The position numbers were made by a program, and so were the translations under genes. 64,000 nucleotides of DNA, from contig NZ_CP031842.1 in assembly GCF_003441615.1 (NCBI RefSeq), forward strand, positions 2,798,001 through 2,862,000, given 5' to 3'. Below, piece after piece: positions 1 through 10,227 of the stretch. The number at the start of each line of letters is the position of its first letter. Within the stretch, counting starts at the first letter, position 1. Source of the stretch: Dechloromonas sp. HYN0024. Lineage in GTDB: Bacteria; Pseudomonadota; Gammaproteobacteria; Burkholderiales; Rhodocyclaceae. Below the pieces are notes generated by a model that saw nothing but the letters and a program-made list of their open reading frames with translations, had not been told where the DNA came from and did no database searches.

Positions 1-2
1 GC

Positions 3-203
3 CCGGAAACGGGGTTCAAGGTCGCCCGCAAGCACATCTCCTGGTACACCAAGGGATTGGTTGGCTCGGCGGCCTTCCGCAAGGAAATGAACGTCCTGCC
101 CAGCATCGAACAACAGATGCAGGCAGTGAACGAGTTTTTCATCCGCCAGGCGGAAGAAAACGACATCTTAAAATATGACAAAGAGGAGGCGTTGGCAGCA
201 TGA
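3..203 (+). CDS. dusB: tRNA-dihydrouridine synthase DusB, C-terminal end (partial)
   Basis: The last 66 residues of a protein whose beginning lies outside the window. Residues such as RKHISWYTKGL and the acidic C-terminus fit the helical C-terminal domain of DusB, the flavoenzyme that reduces uridines in the tRNA D-loop. The TGA stop overlaps the ATG of the fis-like gene (ATGA at 200-203), and a dusB-fis pair is the usual arrangement in proteobacteria. The overlap suggests co-transcription and translational coupling. The catalytic barrel cannot be seen here, so the name rests on the tail and the context. Confidence 0.85.
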   Translation, partial: PETGFKVARKHISWYTKGLVGSAAFRKEMNVLPSIEQQMQAVNEFFIRQAEENDILKYDKEEALAA

Positions 204-433
204 GCCAACAAGACTTGGGGCGGTGCGTCATCAGTGCACTGGAGCAGTACTTCCGCGACCTCGATGGCGAAAAGCCGGGCGCAATCTATGACATGGTTTT
301 GAAGAGCGTCGAAAAGCCGATGCTCGAAGTGGTGCTGGCCAAGGCCGGTGCCAACCAGACGCTGGCGGCGGAGATGCTGGGCATCAACCGCAATACGCTG
401 CGCAAGAAACTGACAGAACACCAACTACTGTAA
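200..433 (+). CDS. fis: Fis-family DNA-binding protein
   Basis: A 77-residue nucleoid-associated regulator. The C-terminal half holds a Fis-type helix-turn-helix ([20 protein letters not shown]), which binds bent AT-rich DNA. It is shorter than enterobacterial Fis (98 residues) and lacks most of the N-terminal beta-hairpin arm that activates DNA invertases, as is usual for betaproteobacterial Fis. Its ATG overlaps the dusB stop codon. purH follows 5 bp after its stop, so all three are probably one transcript. The family call is firm; what it regulates cannot be told from the sequence. Confidence 0.9.
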   Translation: MSQQDLGRCVISALEQYFRDLDGEKPGAIYDMVLKSVEKPMLEVVLAKAGANQTLAAEMLGINRNTLRKKLTEHQLL

Positions 434-438
434 TCACC

Positions 439-2031
439 ATGACCATCAAACAAGCCCTGATTTCCGTCTCCGACAAGACGGGTGTTCTCGAATTCGCCCA
501 AGGCCTCGCCGCCCAGGGCGTCAAGCTGCTGTCGACCGGCGGCACCGCCAAGATGCTGCGCGATGCCGGCCTGTCTGTCACCGAAATCGGCGACTACACC
601 GGCTTCCCGGAAATGCTCGATGGCCGTGTCAAGACGCTGCACCCGAAGGTGCATGGCGGCATCCTGGCCCGGCGCGACCTGCCGGAACATCTGGCGACCA
701 TTGAAGCGCACGGTATCCCGACCATCGATCTGGTCTGCGTCAATCTCTACCCCTTCGCCGCCACCATCGCCAAGGCCGGCGTCACGCTGGCCGATGCCAT
801 CGAGAATATCGACATCGGTGGCCCGGCCATGGTCCGCTCCTCGGCCAAGAACTACGCCGGCGTCGCCATCGTCACCGACCCGGAAGACTACGCCCCCCTG
901 CTGGCAGAGATGAAGGCCAATGGCGGCGCCCTGCAACTGGCAACGCGTTTCGGTCTGGCCAAGAAGGCCTTCACCCATACCGCCCGCTACGACAGCATGA
1001 TCGCCAACTGGCTGACCGGTCTCGACGACGGCGTCGAAGCTACGCCGGAAGCGGCTGCCCCGGTCCCGGCCATCTTCCCGGCCAAGTTGCAACTGGCCTT
1101 CGACCGCACGGAAATCCTGCGCTACGGCGAAAACTCACACCAGTCTGCCGCCTTCTACCGTGAACCCAGCCCGGTCGCCGGCAGCATCGCCGCCTACAGC
1201 CAGTTGCAAGGCAAGGAACTGTCCTACAACAACATCGCTGACTCCGATGCCGCCTGGGAATGCGTCAAGTCCTTTGACACCCCGGCCTGCGTCATCGTCA
1301 AGCACGCCAACCCGTGCGGCGTGGCCATCGACGGCACCCTGCTCGCTGCTTACGAAAAGGCCTTCAAGACCGACTCGACCTCGGCTTTCGGCGGCATCAT
1401 CGCCTTCAACGGCGAAGTTGGCCTCGACGTCGTCAATGCCATGAACGAGCGCAAGCACTTCGTCGAAGTGCTGATCGCCCCGTCCTACACGGCGGAAGCC
1501 AAGGCCGCGCTGGCCGGCAAGACCAACCTGCGCGTCCTCGTCGTGCCCATCTCGCGCCAGCTCAACGCCCTTGAATACAAGCGCGTCGGCGGTGGCCTGC
1601 TGGTCCAGACGCCGGATGATTTCACGGCCCAGGCCTCGGGTCTGAAGATCGTCACCAAGGTCCAGCCGACCGCCCAGCAGATCGAAGACCTGCTCTTCGC
1701 CGAGCGCGTTGCCAAGTTCGTCAAGTCCAACGCCATTGTCTTCTGTGGCGGCGGCATGACCCTCGGCGTCGGTGCCGGCCAGATGAGCCGCGTCGATTCG
1801 ACCAAGATCGCCAGCATCAAGGCCCAGCACGCCGGCCTCGACCTGAACGGCTCGGTCGTCGCCTCGGATGCCTTCTTCCCGTTCCGCGACGGCGTCGACG
1901 TTCTGGCGGCGGCCGGTGCCAAGGCGGTGATTCAGCCGGGTGGCTCGATGCGCGACGACGAAGTCATCGCGGCAGCCGACGAGCATGGCCTGGCCATGGT
2001 GTTCACCGGTGCGCGTCACTTCCGCCACTAA
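439..2031 (+). CDS. purH: Bifunctional AICAR transformylase / IMP cyclohydrolase PurH
   Basis: A cytoplasmic enzyme of 530 residues, matching the usual length of about 529. It carries out the last two steps of purine synthesis: formylation of AICAR to FAICAR, then closure to IMP. The N-terminal MGS-like cyclohydrolase domain (about residues 1-150) includes [15 protein letters not shown] and [14 protein letters not shown]. The C-terminal transformylase domain includes [23 protein letters not shown] and the terminal [17 protein letters not shown]. It follows fis by 5 bp. purD lies 380 bp downstream on the same strand, with a small secreted-protein gene between them. Confidence 0.98.
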   Translation: MTIKQALISVSDKTGVLEFAQGLAAQGVKLLSTGGTAKMLRDAGLSVTEIGDYTGFPEMLDGRVKTLHPKVHGGILARRDLPEHLATIEAHGIPTIDLVCVNLYPFAATIAKAGVTLADAIENIDIGGPAMVRSSAKNYAGVAIVTDPEDYAPLLAEMKANGGALQLATRFGLAKKAFTHTARYDSMIANWLTGLDDGVEATPEAAAPVPAIFPAKLQLAFDRTEILRYGENSHQSAAFYREPSPVAGSIAAYSQLQGKELSYNNIADSDAAWECVKSFDTPACVIVKHANPCGVAIDGTLLAAYEKAFKTDSTSAFGGIIAFNGEVGLDVVNAMNERKHFVEVLIAPSYTAEAKAALAGKTNLRVLVVPISRQLNALEYKRVGGGLLVQTPDDFTAQASGLKIVTKVQPTAQQIEDLLFAERVAKFVKSNAIVFCGGGMTLGVGAGQMSRVDSTKIASIKAQHAGLDLNGSVVASDAFFPFRDGVDVLAAAGAKAVIQPGGSMRDDEVIAAADEHGLAMVFTGARHFRH

Positions 2032-2095
2032 AAGCAGTCTGGATGGTTAGGGCGCGCACAGCGGCTAAACGTCCAGACCAATCACCAGATACTTG

Positions 2096-2401
2096 ATGAA
2101 ACACGTCATCGTCCTGTTGATACTTGCAGCACTGGCTTGGCACGGCTACGGCAAATATCAGCTGGCGACGGCACGAACGCTGGCAGCGGGGAGCCCAACA
2201 GCCCTCGCCGACCTGCCAGGGGAACGACCGCAAAGCCGGCCCGAGCGACCGGCCAGTGTGAACTACCATTGCGACGGACGAATTTACTGCTCGCAGATGA
2301 AATCCTGCGAAGAAGCAACCTGGTTCCTCAGAAACTGCCCGGGGACCAAGATGGACGGCAATAACGACGGCATCCCCTGCGAAAGACAGTGGTGCAACTA
2401 A
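2096..2401 (+). CDS. Small exported Excalibur-domain protein
   Basis: A 101-residue protein with an N-terminal hydrophobic segment (VIVLLILAALAW) acting as a signal or anchor. The C-terminal cysteine-rich module CDGRIYCSQMKSCEEA ends in DGNNDGIPCE, the EF-hand-like signature of the Excalibur domain. That domain often occurs in secreted nucleases and surface proteins and probably binds calcium, with cysteines forming disulfides. The middle (residues 25-55) is low-complexity and Pro/Arg-rich. An in-frame TTG sits just before the ATG and could be the start (2093). It lies between purH and purD, 13 bp before purD, so it is probably co-transcribed. No enzyme domain is present. Confidence 0.75.
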   Translation: MKHVIVLLILAALAWHGYGKYQLATARTLAAGSPTALADLPGERPQSRPERPASVNYHCDGRIYCSQMKSCEEATWFLRNCPGTKMDGNNDGIPCERQWCN

Positions 2402-2414
2402 CAAGGAAACAGCC

Positions 2415-3692
2415 ATGAAACTTCTAGTCATCGGTTCCGGCGGCCGCGAGCACGCCATGGCCTGGCGCCTGGCACAAACGCCCGGCCTGCAACGCGTCTT
2501 TGTCGCTCCCGGCAATGCCGGTACGGCGCGCGAGCACGAGTTGGAGAACGTCAACATAACCGATCCGGAAGCGCTGGCTGACTTCGCTGAACAGAACAAG
2601 GTGCACCTCACCGTGGTCGGACCGGAAGCCCCGCTGGCCGCCGGGGTGGTCAATACTTTCCGGGCCCGTGGCCTGAAAATCTTCGGGCCAACCAAGGAAG
2701 CTGCGCAGCTCGAATCCTCGAAGGATTTCGCCAAGCGCTTCATGGCCCGCCACAACATTCCGACCGCTGGCTTTGAAACCTTTTCCGAACCGGCTGCCGC
2801 CCATGCCTACATCGACAAGCAGGGTGCGCCTATCGTCATCAAGGCCGACGGCCTGGCCGCCGGCAAGGGCGTCGTGGTCGCCATGACCTTGCCGGAAGCC
2901 CACGCTGCCATCGACGACATGCTGTCCGGCAACAAGCTCGGCGACGCCGGTGCCCGCGTCGTCATTGAGGACTTCCTCGACGGCGAGGAAGCCAGCTTCA
3001 TCGTCATGGTCGATGGCAAGAACGTCCTGGCCCTCGCCTCGAGCCAGGATCACAAACGAATTTTCGATGGCGATCAGGGCCCGAACACCGGTGGCATGGG
3101 CGCTTATTCGCCAGCCCCGTGCGTCACCCCGGAAGTTCACGCCAAGGCCATGCGCGAAATCATCCTGCCGACGGTGCGTGGCATGGCGGCCGACGGCATT
3201 CCCTTCTCCGGCTTCCTTTATGCCGGTCTGATGATTGGCAAGGATGGCTCGGTCAAGACCCTGGAATTCAATTGCCGCATGGGCGACCCGGAAACCCAGC
3301 CGATCCTCATGCGCCTCAAGTCCGATTTCGTCGATCTGCTCGAACACGGCATCGATGGCACGCTTGACCAGGTCGAAGCCGAATGGGATCGTCGCATCGC
3401 CCTCGGTGTCGTTCTCGCCGCGGCCAATTACCCCGACACCCCGAAAAAAGGTGATGTCATCCAGGGGCTGCCGGCTGGCAACAGTTTTGGCACCGACGCC
3501 CATGTCTTCCACGCCGGCACGGCCGAGCAGGATGGCAAGGTAGTCACCAATGGCGGCCGCGTCCTCTGCGTCACGGCCCTGGGTGAAAACGTCAAACTGG
3601 CCCAGAAGGCAGCCTACGAGGCGGCCGTACAGATCAGCTGGGATGGCATGCAGTACCGCAAGGACATTGGCTTCCGGGCCATTTCCCGCTAA
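2415..3692 (+). CDS. purD: Phosphoribosylamine-glycine ligase PurD (GAR synthetase)
   Basis: A 425-residue ATP-grasp enzyme that joins 5-phosphoribosylamine and glycine in the second step of purine synthesis. Visible motifs are the N-terminal VIGSGGREHAMAW, the ATP-grasp core (IKADGLAAGKGVVVA), DHKRIFDGDQGPNTGGMGAYSP and the metal-binding EFNCRMGDPETQ. The length is typical. A ribosome-binding site (AAGGAAA) precedes the ATG. It belongs to the purH-purD group, and the gene for a membrane diguanylate cyclase starts 12 bp after its stop. Confidence 0.98.
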   Translation: MKLLVIGSGGREHAMAWRLAQTPGLQRVFVAPGNAGTAREHELENVNITDPEALADFAEQNKVHLTVVGPEAPLAAGVVNTFRARGLKIFGPTKEAAQLESSKDFAKRFMARHNIPTAGFETFSEPAAAHAYIDKQGAPIVIKADGLAAGKGVVVAMTLPEAHAAIDDMLSGNKLGDAGARVVIEDFLDGEEASFIVMVDGKNVLALASSQDHKRIFDGDQGPNTGGMGAYSPAPCVTPEVHAKAMREIILPTVRGMAADGIPFSGFLYAGLMIGKDGSVKTLEFNCRMGDPETQPILMRLKSDFVDLLEHGIDGTLDQVEAEWDRRIALGVVLAAANYPDTPKKGDVIQGLPAGNSFGTDAHVFHAGTAEQDGKVVTNGGRVLCVTALGENVKLAQKAAYEAAVQISWDGMQYRKDIGFRAISR

Positions 3693-3704
3693 GGCTCAGA
3701 GGCC

Positions 3705-5327
3705 ATGCTGGCGACCCTGGGCAGCAGTCTGAAGGCGCGGATCGCCGTCGTTTCGGTATTGCTGTTTCTCGCCGGCATCAGCCTGATCACCTTCTTTGCG
3801 ACGCGCATCCTGCATGACGACATGCAGGCCATGCTCTCCAATCGGCAGATGACCGGCGTCAGCTATATTGCGCGCGACATTGACGCCAAGTTGACGCTGC
3901 GTCAGGAGAGCCTCAAACGGGTTGCCCTGAACATGCCGCCAGCCCTGTTCACCGACCCCCCGGCGATGCAGCAATGGCTGGAGGACCGCAAGGCCATCCA
4001 CACCCTGTTCACCATCGGGCTGATGGTTGTGCCGGCTGATGGCGGCCCGACGATCGGCGACGCTCCGCGCCTGAAAACCCGCCCAAAATCGTTTGTTGAT
4101 CGCGACTGGTATATCGCTGCAACCAGTACCGGCCGCCCGGTCATCAGCAAGCCGCTGATCGCCCGGGCCACGGGCGAGCCGGCACTGGTCATCGCCATCC
4201 CCGTATTTGATAACGACAAGAAGCTGCTCGGCATTCTGGCCGGTGTGACCCCGCTCGCGGCGCCCGGTTTTCTCGACCTGATCCACGGCACCAGCCCTGG
4301 TAAACATGGCAGCTACCAACTCGTTTCGCCGCAGCATCGCCTCTTCGTTATTACCTCGGATGCCAGCAAGGCAGTCACCCCTATCCCCGCCGCCGGCGAC
4401 GACCCGATAATTGATGCGGCGATCAAGGGCCAGCGCGGCATCAAAATCATCCGCAACGCAGCACTCCAGGATGAACTGATTGCCACGGCCGAGGTACCGC
4501 GCGCCAACTGGCTTCTCGTGGCCCGACAGCCGACCGACGAGGCCTTCGAGCCAGTGTCAAACTCCCTGCGCAACACCCTGCTGATTACCGCCCTGCTCTC
4601 CCTGCCCAGCATCATCATTCTGCTCTGGGTACTGAACCGCCTGCTCCAACCGATCGCCCAACTGGCCCGCGAGCTTCACGACATGGCCGACGGGACGCGC
4701 CCGATGCAACCAGTGGCAACCCATACGGCTGACGAAGTGGCCGACGTCGCCCTCAGCTTCAATCGCTTGCAGGAACGCCTCCGGTCCCAGGAGCAGCGCC
4801 TGGCCGAGATGGCTCACCACGACATGCTGACCGGCTTGCCCAACCGGCGGATGATCGACCAGCGCCTGGACATCGAGTTGCACCGGATACAGCGTAACCA
4901 GCTTGGTCTGGCCCTGCTCTTCCTTGATCTTGATCGCTTCAAGCCGGTCAATGACACTCACGGGCACGCCGTCGGTGACCTGGTTCTGGCCGAAATCGCC
5001 GGCCGCCTTACGCGTGCCGTCCGCGATGTCGATACCGTCGCCCGCCTCGGCGGCGACGAATTCCTGATCTTGCTCACCGACACCGAAAAGCCGCAGGATG
5101 CCGCCGAACGGGTGGCCCAAAAATGTATTGCCGCACTTGCCGAAACAATCTCCATCAACAATCTGGAGATACATCTCGGGGTTTCCATCGGCATTGCCAC
5201 CTGCAGCAGCGAACAAGCCGCAACAATGACCGTCAAACAACTGGTCAGCCAGGCTGACACTGCCATGTACCAGGCCAAGGCCGAAGGCCGAAACCGCTAC
5301 GCCCTCCCCCCCACCACAGACTCCTGA
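3705..5327 (+). CDS. Membrane sensor diguanylate cyclase (Cache-HAMP-GGDEF)
   Basis: A 540-residue inner-membrane enzyme predicted to make cyclic di-GMP from two GTP. There is one membrane span near residues 11-31 and a periplasmic Cache-like sensor to about residue 285. A second span lies near 288-308, followed by HAMP (about 310-362) and a GGDEF domain. The active site is intact (GGDEF near residue 449). An RDVD sequence five residues before it fits the inhibitory I-site, so product inhibition is likely. It starts 12 bp after purD and ends 9 bp before hemF, so it may be expressed from the purine operon. The sensed ligand cannot be told from the sequence. Confidence 0.92.
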   Translation: MLATLGSSLKARIAVVSVLLFLAGISLITFFATRILHDDMQAMLSNRQMTGVSYIARDIDAKLTLRQESLKRVALNMPPALFTDPPAMQQWLEDRKAIHTLFTIGLMVVPADGGPTIGDAPRLKTRPKSFVDRDWYIAATSTGRPVISKPLIARATGEPALVIAIPVFDNDKKLLGILAGVTPLAAPGFLDLIHGTSPGKHGSYQLVSPQHRLFVITSDASKAVTPIPAAGDDPIIDAAIKGQRGIKIIRNAALQDELIATAEVPRANWLLVARQPTDEAFEPVSNSLRNTLLITALLSLPSIIILLWVLNRLLQPIAQLARELHDMADGTRPMQPVATHTADEVADVALSFNRLQERLRSQEQRLAEMAHHDMLTGLPNRRMIDQRLDIELHRIQRNQLGLALLFLDLDRFKPVNDTHGHAVGDLVLAEIAGRLTRAVRDVDTVARLGGDEFLILLTDTEKPQDAAERVAQKCIAALAETISINNLEIHLGVSIGIATCSSEQAATMTVKQLVSQADTAMYQAKAEGRNRYALPPTTDS

Positions 5328-5336
5328 AAACGCCCC

Positions 5337-6242
5337 ATGAGCATCGACACCGCCCAGCTAAAAACCTTTTTCACCGGCCTGCAAACCCGTATCGTGGCCG
5401 AACTCGAAGCGTTCGACGGACAGTCCTTCCGTACCGATAGCTGGGAACGCCCGGAAGGTGGCGGCGGCATTTCGCGACTGATCGAGGATGGCAGCTTCTT
5501 TGAGCGGGGCGGCGTCAATTTCTCACATGTCACCGGCCAGTCACTTCCGGCCTCGGCCACCGCTGTCCGTCCGCAACTGGCCGGCCGCGCCTGGGAGGCG
5601 ATGGGCGTTTCCCTGGTCCTCCATCCGCGCAATCCCTATTGCCCGACAGCCCACATGAATGTCCGCTGCTTCGTCGCCCGCAAGGAAGGTGAAGAGGATG
5701 TCTGGTGGTTTGGCGGCGGCATGGACATGACCCCCTACTACGGCCAGCGTGACGATGTCGTCCATTTTCACCAGACCTGCAAGGATGCCCTGACCCCTTT
5801 TGGTGAGATGGTCTATCCGAAATACAAGAACTGGTGTGACGACTACTTCTTCCTCAAGCATCGCAACGAACCGCGCGGTGTCGGCGGCGTCTTCTTCGAC
5901 GATCTCAATGAAGGCGGTTTCGAACGCTGTTTCGACCTCACCCAGGCCGTCGGCAATGCCTTCACCACGGCCTATCTGCCGGTGCTGGCCAAGCGCCGCG
6001 AGGTGCCTTACGGTGAACGTGAACGCGACTTCCAGGCTTATCGTCGGGGTCGTTACGTCGAATTCAATCTGGTCTGGGATCGCGGCACGCTATTCGGCCT
6101 GCAATCCGGTGGCCGTACCGAATCGATCCTGATGTCGCTACCGCCCATCGTCAAATGGCGCTACGACTGGCAGCCGGAAACCGGCACGCCGGAAGCAGAA
6201 CTCTACGAGGTGTTCCTCAAGCCGCAGGACTGGGTGGTTTAG
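5337..6242 (+). CDS. hemF: Aerobic coproporphyrinogen III oxidase HemF
   Basis: A 301-residue protein, close to the usual 299. It is the oxygen-dependent enzyme that decarboxylates two propionates of coproporphyrinogen III to give protoporphyrinogen IX in heme synthesis. Strong family motifs are [39 protein letters not shown] and [12 protein letters not shown]. The start follows the diguanylate cyclase stop by 9 bp. It converges on hemY, whose stop lies 42 bp away on the other strand. Its presence implies that the organism can make heme aerobically. Confidence 0.98.
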   Translation: MSIDTAQLKTFFTGLQTRIVAELEAFDGQSFRTDSWERPEGGGGISRLIEDGSFFERGGVNFSHVTGQSLPASATAVRPQLAGRAWEAMGVSLVLHPRNPYCPTAHMNVRCFVARKEGEEDVWWFGGGMDMTPYYGQRDDVVHFHQTCKDALTPFGEMVYPKYKNWCDDYFFLKHRNEPRGVGGVFFDDLNEGGFERCFDLTQAVGNAFTTAYLPVLAKRREVPYGERERDFQAYRRGRYVEFNLVWDRGTLFGLQSGGRTESILMSLPPIVKWRYDWQPETGTPEAELYEVFLKPQDWVV

Positions 6243-6284
6243 CGTTGTTGGCCGGCCATCGCTAGCGAAAAGCCAGCGACCAAA

Positions 6285-7469
6285 CTACCGACTATCGAGC
6301 AGGGCGCTGGCCCGGTAATGCTTGTTGGCTTCTTCGGGGCGTTCCAGCTGATCGAATAGCCGGGCCAGTTCAAGATGGCCCTGCTGCGATGGGTGCACCG
6401 ACAGGGAAGCTTCCAGATAGCTTTGCGCCTTGCCCCACAGTCGCTGGCGCAGGCACATGCGACCCAGGGCCTTGAGCAGGCGAGCATCGTCAGGATGGCG
6501 GCGCAGCCAGCCCTCAGCCTTGGCGATACGGGCGGTCTGCTCGCTGTTGGCCAGACGACCATAAATGGCCGCCAGGTCGGGTTGCCATTCGTCGTCTTGG
6601 GCGGCATCAAGCACACTTTCAATCAGCTTCTGCGCCTCTGCCTCGGCCCCCAGACCAACCAGCGCACGTGCGGCGGCGAGCACCACGCGGCGACCGCGCT
6701 CATCGTCAGGCACGGTGCGCAGATAGCTGGTCAGCTTGCCCTGATCGGCCACCCGCCTGGCAATATTGCCGAGGTGAGCCTGGCTGAACACTTCGCGGAC
6801 CACTTCAAGCGGCAGGGCATCACGCTTGACCAACTGACGTGCCAGCTTGAGGACGCCGTCCCAGTCACCCAGCCCCTGACGGGCCCGCAGTTCCAGGCGC
6901 AGGGCGGCAATATGACGCCCCTGCTTGCCCTGCAGCTTGTCGAGCGCGGCCAGCGCGGCATCGAAGCGCCGCTCCTCGTTGGCCATTTCGGCGTCAAGCA
7001 TGAGTGTCGCCGCCTCGGTACGTGGATCGTCTGTCTTGGCATGCTCCAGCCAGTATTGCTGTTTTTCCGGCTCACGCATGCGTTGCGCCGCCCGTGCGGC
7101 AATCAGTGCCGACAGGCCAGGGGCCGTACCGGCGCCATGGGCCTCGGTCGCTTTTTTCATGGCCTGACCGAAACGCCCCTCGAAAAGCAGCCGGACAGCA
7201 TCCTGGAAAACCAGGCCAGCGCTTTCCCGCTGCCGCTGCGCCCGGTATTCGCGCACCCGTTGCGGCAGGCCAAAGGTCACCGACAAGGCCCGAGCCGCAG
7301 CGTAAAGACCAGCGAACACGGAGAGCAGCACAAGGATGAAAAGATTCAGGGAAATCTCGACACGCCACGGTGCCAGTACCAGCAAAACATAACCATCGTT
7401 GGTACGGGCGCCGAGCGCGACTGCAACAGCCAGCCCGCACAGGGCAAGAATCCAGAGCAGCGCCTTCAC
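6285..7469 (-). CDS. hemY: HemY-like TPR membrane protein
   Basis: A 394-residue inner-membrane protein with two N-terminal hydrophobic segments (about residues 3-22 and 40-62, the HemY N-terminal domain) followed by TPR-like helical repeats. Despite its name, this proteobacterial HemY is not the Bacillus protoporphyrinogen oxidase; its role in heme synthesis is unproven and probably that of a scaffold. Its ATG overlaps the hemX stop (ATGA at 7466-7469). It is the last gene of hemC-hemD-hemX-hemY and converges on hemF. Confidence 0.9.
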   Translation of the reverse strand: MKALLWILALCGLAVAVALGARTNDGYVLLVLAPWRVEISLNLFILVLLSVFAGLYAAARALSVTFGLPQRVREYRAQRQRESAGLVFQDAVRLLFEGRFGQAMKKATEAHGAGTAPGLSALIAARAAQRMREPEKQQYWLEHAKTDDPRTEAATLMLDAEMANEERRFDAALAALDKLQGKQGRHIAALRLELRARQGLGDWDGVLKLARQLVKRDALPLEVVREVFSQAHLGNIARRVADQGKLTSYLRTVPDDERGRRVVLAAARALVGLGAEAEAQKLIESVLDAAQDDEWQPDLAAIYGRLANSEQTARIAKAEGWLRRHPDDARLLKALGRMCLRQRLWGKAQSYLEASLSVHPSQQGHLELARLFDQLERPEEANKHYRASALLDSR

Positions 7470-8506
7470 CGCTTTTCCTTGCCCTGACGCAGCGACCGCA
7501 AGGCCGCCTGGCTATCGCCGAGGTTGGGCAGCTCGACATTGATCTCGGTGGCCGTCATCTGGCGTAGGGTGGTCTGCGCCGTCTGAACTGCCTTGTCACC
7601 ACCGTCGAAATGACGGCCCAGCAAATCGAGCGCCACTTTCACTTCGTTGCGGAAAGTTGCCTGATCGCGAGAAAAGAGGGCGAGTCGGGCATTGAGCAGG
7701 CGCAGCTTGAGATTTTCGCGGAGGAAGTAACCCTGACCCGGCGCCAGCAATACTGCATCATCGCGATCCATGCGCTGGATACGAACGAGGCCCTTCATTT
7801 CCTGCCAGATCGCTTCGCCGGTACGCTGCCACCACGGCAGGGAAGCCATTGCCGGATCGCTTTCAGGCATTTTTTCCGGGTGCACCGAGGAGACCAGCGG
7901 CAACTTGTCGATTCCAATGAGTACCTGCTCGAGGCGCAGGCTGATACCCGGCATATCGACGAACGGCAAGGCGTTGAGACGGGCCAGATCCTTGGCTAGC
8001 GCCTTGCGCAACGGCAGGTGCTGCGGACGGTCGAGGCGCGCCAGCTGCGCATCGGCTGTTTGCAGGGCGAGCACGGCGACCGGCAGGTTGCCTGCCAGCT
8101 GCAATTGCTGCCCGGCCAGCACGATGGCCTGTTCAACTTCAAGAAGCGTAATTTCTTCGCGGCTACGGGCAATATCCTGATAAAGCGCCTGCAAGCTCGC
8201 CGTCTGGGTCTGGAACTCGGCCAGTTTGCCATCGACCGCGCCGAGCCGGGCCTGCAGGGCCTCGATCTGCTCACGCGACTGCTTCTGGGCACCACGGTCT
8301 TCCTTGTTGCCGGTATCGAAGGCGGCCAGTTTGCCAGCCACTTCCTGCTGCACATCGAGCAGGCGATGGCGGGTTTCGAACCACTGCCAGGCAGCCAGCA
8401 GCAGCGCGGCAATGGCAACGAACAGCCAGGGACCAGTGCGCCTGGGGCGGGGCGCCGGGAGGTAAGTCATGGCTGACGGGGAGGAGTTTTCGTTTTCGGG
8501 CATCAT
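7466..8506 (-). CDS. hemX: HemX-like membrane protein (uroporphyrinogen III methyltransferase-like family)
   Basis: About 346 residues: a short Pro-rich cytoplasmic N-terminus, one membrane span (GPWLFVAIAALLLAAW), then a coiled-coil-rich periplasmic part. The family is annotated as uroporphyrinogen-III C-methyltransferase because of its operon position, but no SAM-methyltransferase motifs are visible, so catalysis is doubtful. The ATG at 8506 overlaps the hemD stop. A second ATG follows directly at 8503, and an in-frame TTG at 8515 is less likely. The stop overlaps the hemY start, which indicates translational coupling. Confidence 0.88.
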   Translation of the reverse strand: MMPENENSSPSAMTYLPAPRPRRTGPWLFVAIAALLLAAWQWFETRHRLLDVQQEVAGKLAAFDTGNKEDRGAQKQSREQIEALQARLGAVDGKLAEFQTQTASLQALYQDIARSREEITLLEVEQAIVLAGQQLQLAGNLPVAVLALQTADAQLARLDRPQHLPLRKALAKDLARLNALPFVDMPGISLRLEQVLIGIDKLPLVSSVHPEKMPESDPAMASLPWWQRTGEAIWQEMKGLVRIQRMDRDDAVLLAPGQGYFLRENLKLRLLNARLALFSRDQATFRNEVKVALDLLGRHFDGGDKAVQTAQTTLRQMTATEINVELPNLGDSQAALRSLRQGKEKR

Positions 8507-9285
8507 GCCGGCCAATTATAAGCAACTAAGCCGGCGAGGATGCCGGCGTCGGCTGCTTCGGTGAGGAGAATGTTGCTTAAACCCAAAGCCAGGGCATTTT
8601 CGGCGATCCGGGCATGCGGAACGAACACGGGTGTGTTGTGCAGTAAGGCGCGGCCCTCGGCATCGAGCAAGTCGACCAGATAGCGCAGACCTTCACTGCT
8701 CGACACGGCCAGCGCATCGAGTCGGCCGGCCCGCCAGGCTGCCATCAGCGGCGTAGCACCTGTGGATGGCCCGGAGCGCTGATAAGCGGTGATGCAATCG
8801 ACCGTCGCACCCCGCTGACGCAGCGTCTCGGCCAGAAGCTCGCGGCCGCCATCACCACGAAAGATGGCGATGCGCCGCCCGCCAACGCGCTCGGCGCTGA
8901 GTTCGGGCAAGGCAAGCAGGGCTTCGGAATCAAAACGCTCGGTCGGCGCGATGCAATCCATGACCCCGTGCGCCGCCAGCGTCTTGACGGTGCCTTGTCC
9001 GACCGCCGCGGGAATCAGCGATGCCGGCCAGGCTTTGTCCGCCAGCAAAACCGGTAGGGCATGTTCGACCGCATTCGGGCTGATGAACACGGCCAGCGCA
9101 TAATCCTCTAACCGGGCAGCGGCTTCAACCAATGGCGCTGAATCAGCCGCCGGTGAAATCTCAAGCAAGGGGAAAATCAGCGCCGTACCACCGACCTTCG
9201 CTATCGCCTCGGCCAGCGGCGCGGCCTGCGCCTGTGGCCGGGTCACGACGATGGTTTTGCCAGCCAGAGGGCCGCCAAGGCTCAT
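8503..9285 (-). CDS. hemD: Uroporphyrinogen-III synthase HemD
   Basis: A 260-residue enzyme that closes hydroxymethylbilane to uroporphyrinogen III with inversion of ring D. The sequence diverges widely in this family, but the start (GKTIVVTRPQAQAAPLAEAI), the central TAYQRSGP segment and the SSEGLRYLVDLL segment are typical. It starts 6 bp after the hemC stop and overlaps hemX by 4 bp. This is the standard hemCD arrangement, so tetrapyrrole flux is coordinated from one transcript. Confidence 0.95.
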   Translation of the reverse strand: MSLGGPLAGKTIVVTRPQAQAAPLAEAIAKVGGTALIFPLLEISPAADSAPLVEAAARLEDYALAVFISPNAVEHALPVLLADKAWPASLIPAAVGQGTVKTLAAHGVMDCIAPTERFDSEALLALPELSAERVGGRRIAIFRGDGGRELLAETLRQRGATVDCITAYQRSGPSTGATPLMAAWRAGRLDALAVSSSEGLRYLVDLLDAEGRALLHNTPVFVPHARIAENALALGLSNILLTEAADAGILAGLVAYNWPA

Positions 9286-9291
9286 TCGACC

Positions 9292-10227
9292 CTACGCGTG
9301 GCAGGCCAGCTTGGCGAGGATGGCATCGGCGCCCTTGGCCCGGAGTTCGGATGCCAGTTGCAGGCCGAGCGCTTCATCATCAACCGGATTACCGCGCAGT
9401 TCGGCGCTGACCACTTCCTTGCCGTCAGCGGTAGCGACAAAGCCGCGCAGCCAGAGCTGGCCATTTTCGATGATGGCATAGCCACCCAGCGGCACCTGGC
9501 AACTGCCGCCCAGAGCGCGCGAGAAGGCGCGTTCGGCCTTGACGCAGTGAGCGGTCTCCGGGTCGTTAAGCGGGGCGACGACATCGGCCATATCGGCCGC
9601 ACCATCGATCAGTTCGATCCCCAAAGCACCCTGGCCGGGGGCCGGCAGCGACTGTTCGGCAGTGAGCACCGACTTGATGCGGCTTTCCATGCCGAGGCGA
9701 ATCAGACCGGCAGCGGCCAGGATGATCGCGTCGTATTCGCCGGCATCCAGCTTCTTGAGGCGGGTGTCGAGATTGCCGCGCAGGCTCTTGATAACGAGTT
9801 GCGGATACTTGGCGCGCAGAATGGATTCGCGGCGCAGGCTGGAGGTGCCGACAATGGCGCCGGCCGGCAGGTCATCCAGCGCGTTGTAGTTGTTCGAAAC
9901 AAAGGCATCGCGGGGATTTTCGCGGGCCGAGATGGCGGCCAGCACAAAGCCTTCCGGCATCACCATGGGCACGTCCTTCATCGAATGCACGGCGAGGTGA
10001 GCCTTGCCTTCCTGCATGGCGACTTCGAGTTCCTTGATGAAGAGGCCCTTGCCACCGATTTCGGCAAGCGGGCGGTCAAGGATTTGATCACCCTTGGTGG
10101 TCATGCCGAGAATGACAACTTCCGTTCCCGGATTTAAACTCGATAAGCGTTCTCTGACATGCACCGCCTGCCACATGGCCAGACGGGATTCGCGGGAGGC
10201 AATGACAATCTTGGAAGGACGGGACAT
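9292..10227 (-). CDS. hemC: Porphobilinogen deaminase HemC (hydroxymethylbilane synthase)
   Basis: A 311-residue enzyme that polymerises four porphobilinogens into hydroxymethylbilane. Motifs are [15 protein letters not shown] at the N-terminus, [30 protein letters not shown] and [12 protein letters not shown]. The last holds the cysteine that carries the dipyrromethane cofactor. The frame stays open 49 codons further upstream, but that extension lies over a divergent gene and is not Hem-like, so the ATG at 10227 is chosen. This start codon shares two bases with the ATG of the divergent thioredoxin-like gene (CATG at 10225-10228). Confidence 0.97.
   Translation of the reverse strand: MSRPSKIVIASRESRLAMWQAVHVRERLSSLNPGTEVVILGMTTKGDQILDRPLAEIGGKGLFIKELEVAMQEGKAHLAVHSMKDVPMVMPEGFVLAAISARENPRDAFVSNNYNALDDLPAGAIVGTSSLRRESILRAKYPQLVIKSLRGNLDTRLKKLDAGEYDAIILAAAGLIRLGMESRIKSVLTAEQSLPAPGQGALGIELIDGAADMADVVAPLNDPETAHCVKAERAFSRALGGSCQVPLGGYAIIENGQLWLRGFVATADGKEVVSAELRGNPVDDEALGLQLASELRAKGADAILAKLACHA

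Noticed and set aside
2037-2078. GTCTGGA...TCCAGAC inverted repeat after purH
   Set aside because: The loop is about 28 nt and there is no T-run, so it is a weak candidate for a terminator or regulator site.
2424-3512. Long minus-strand open frame over purD
   Set aside because: It is the complement of a certain gene, with no domain, ribosome-binding site or sensible start.
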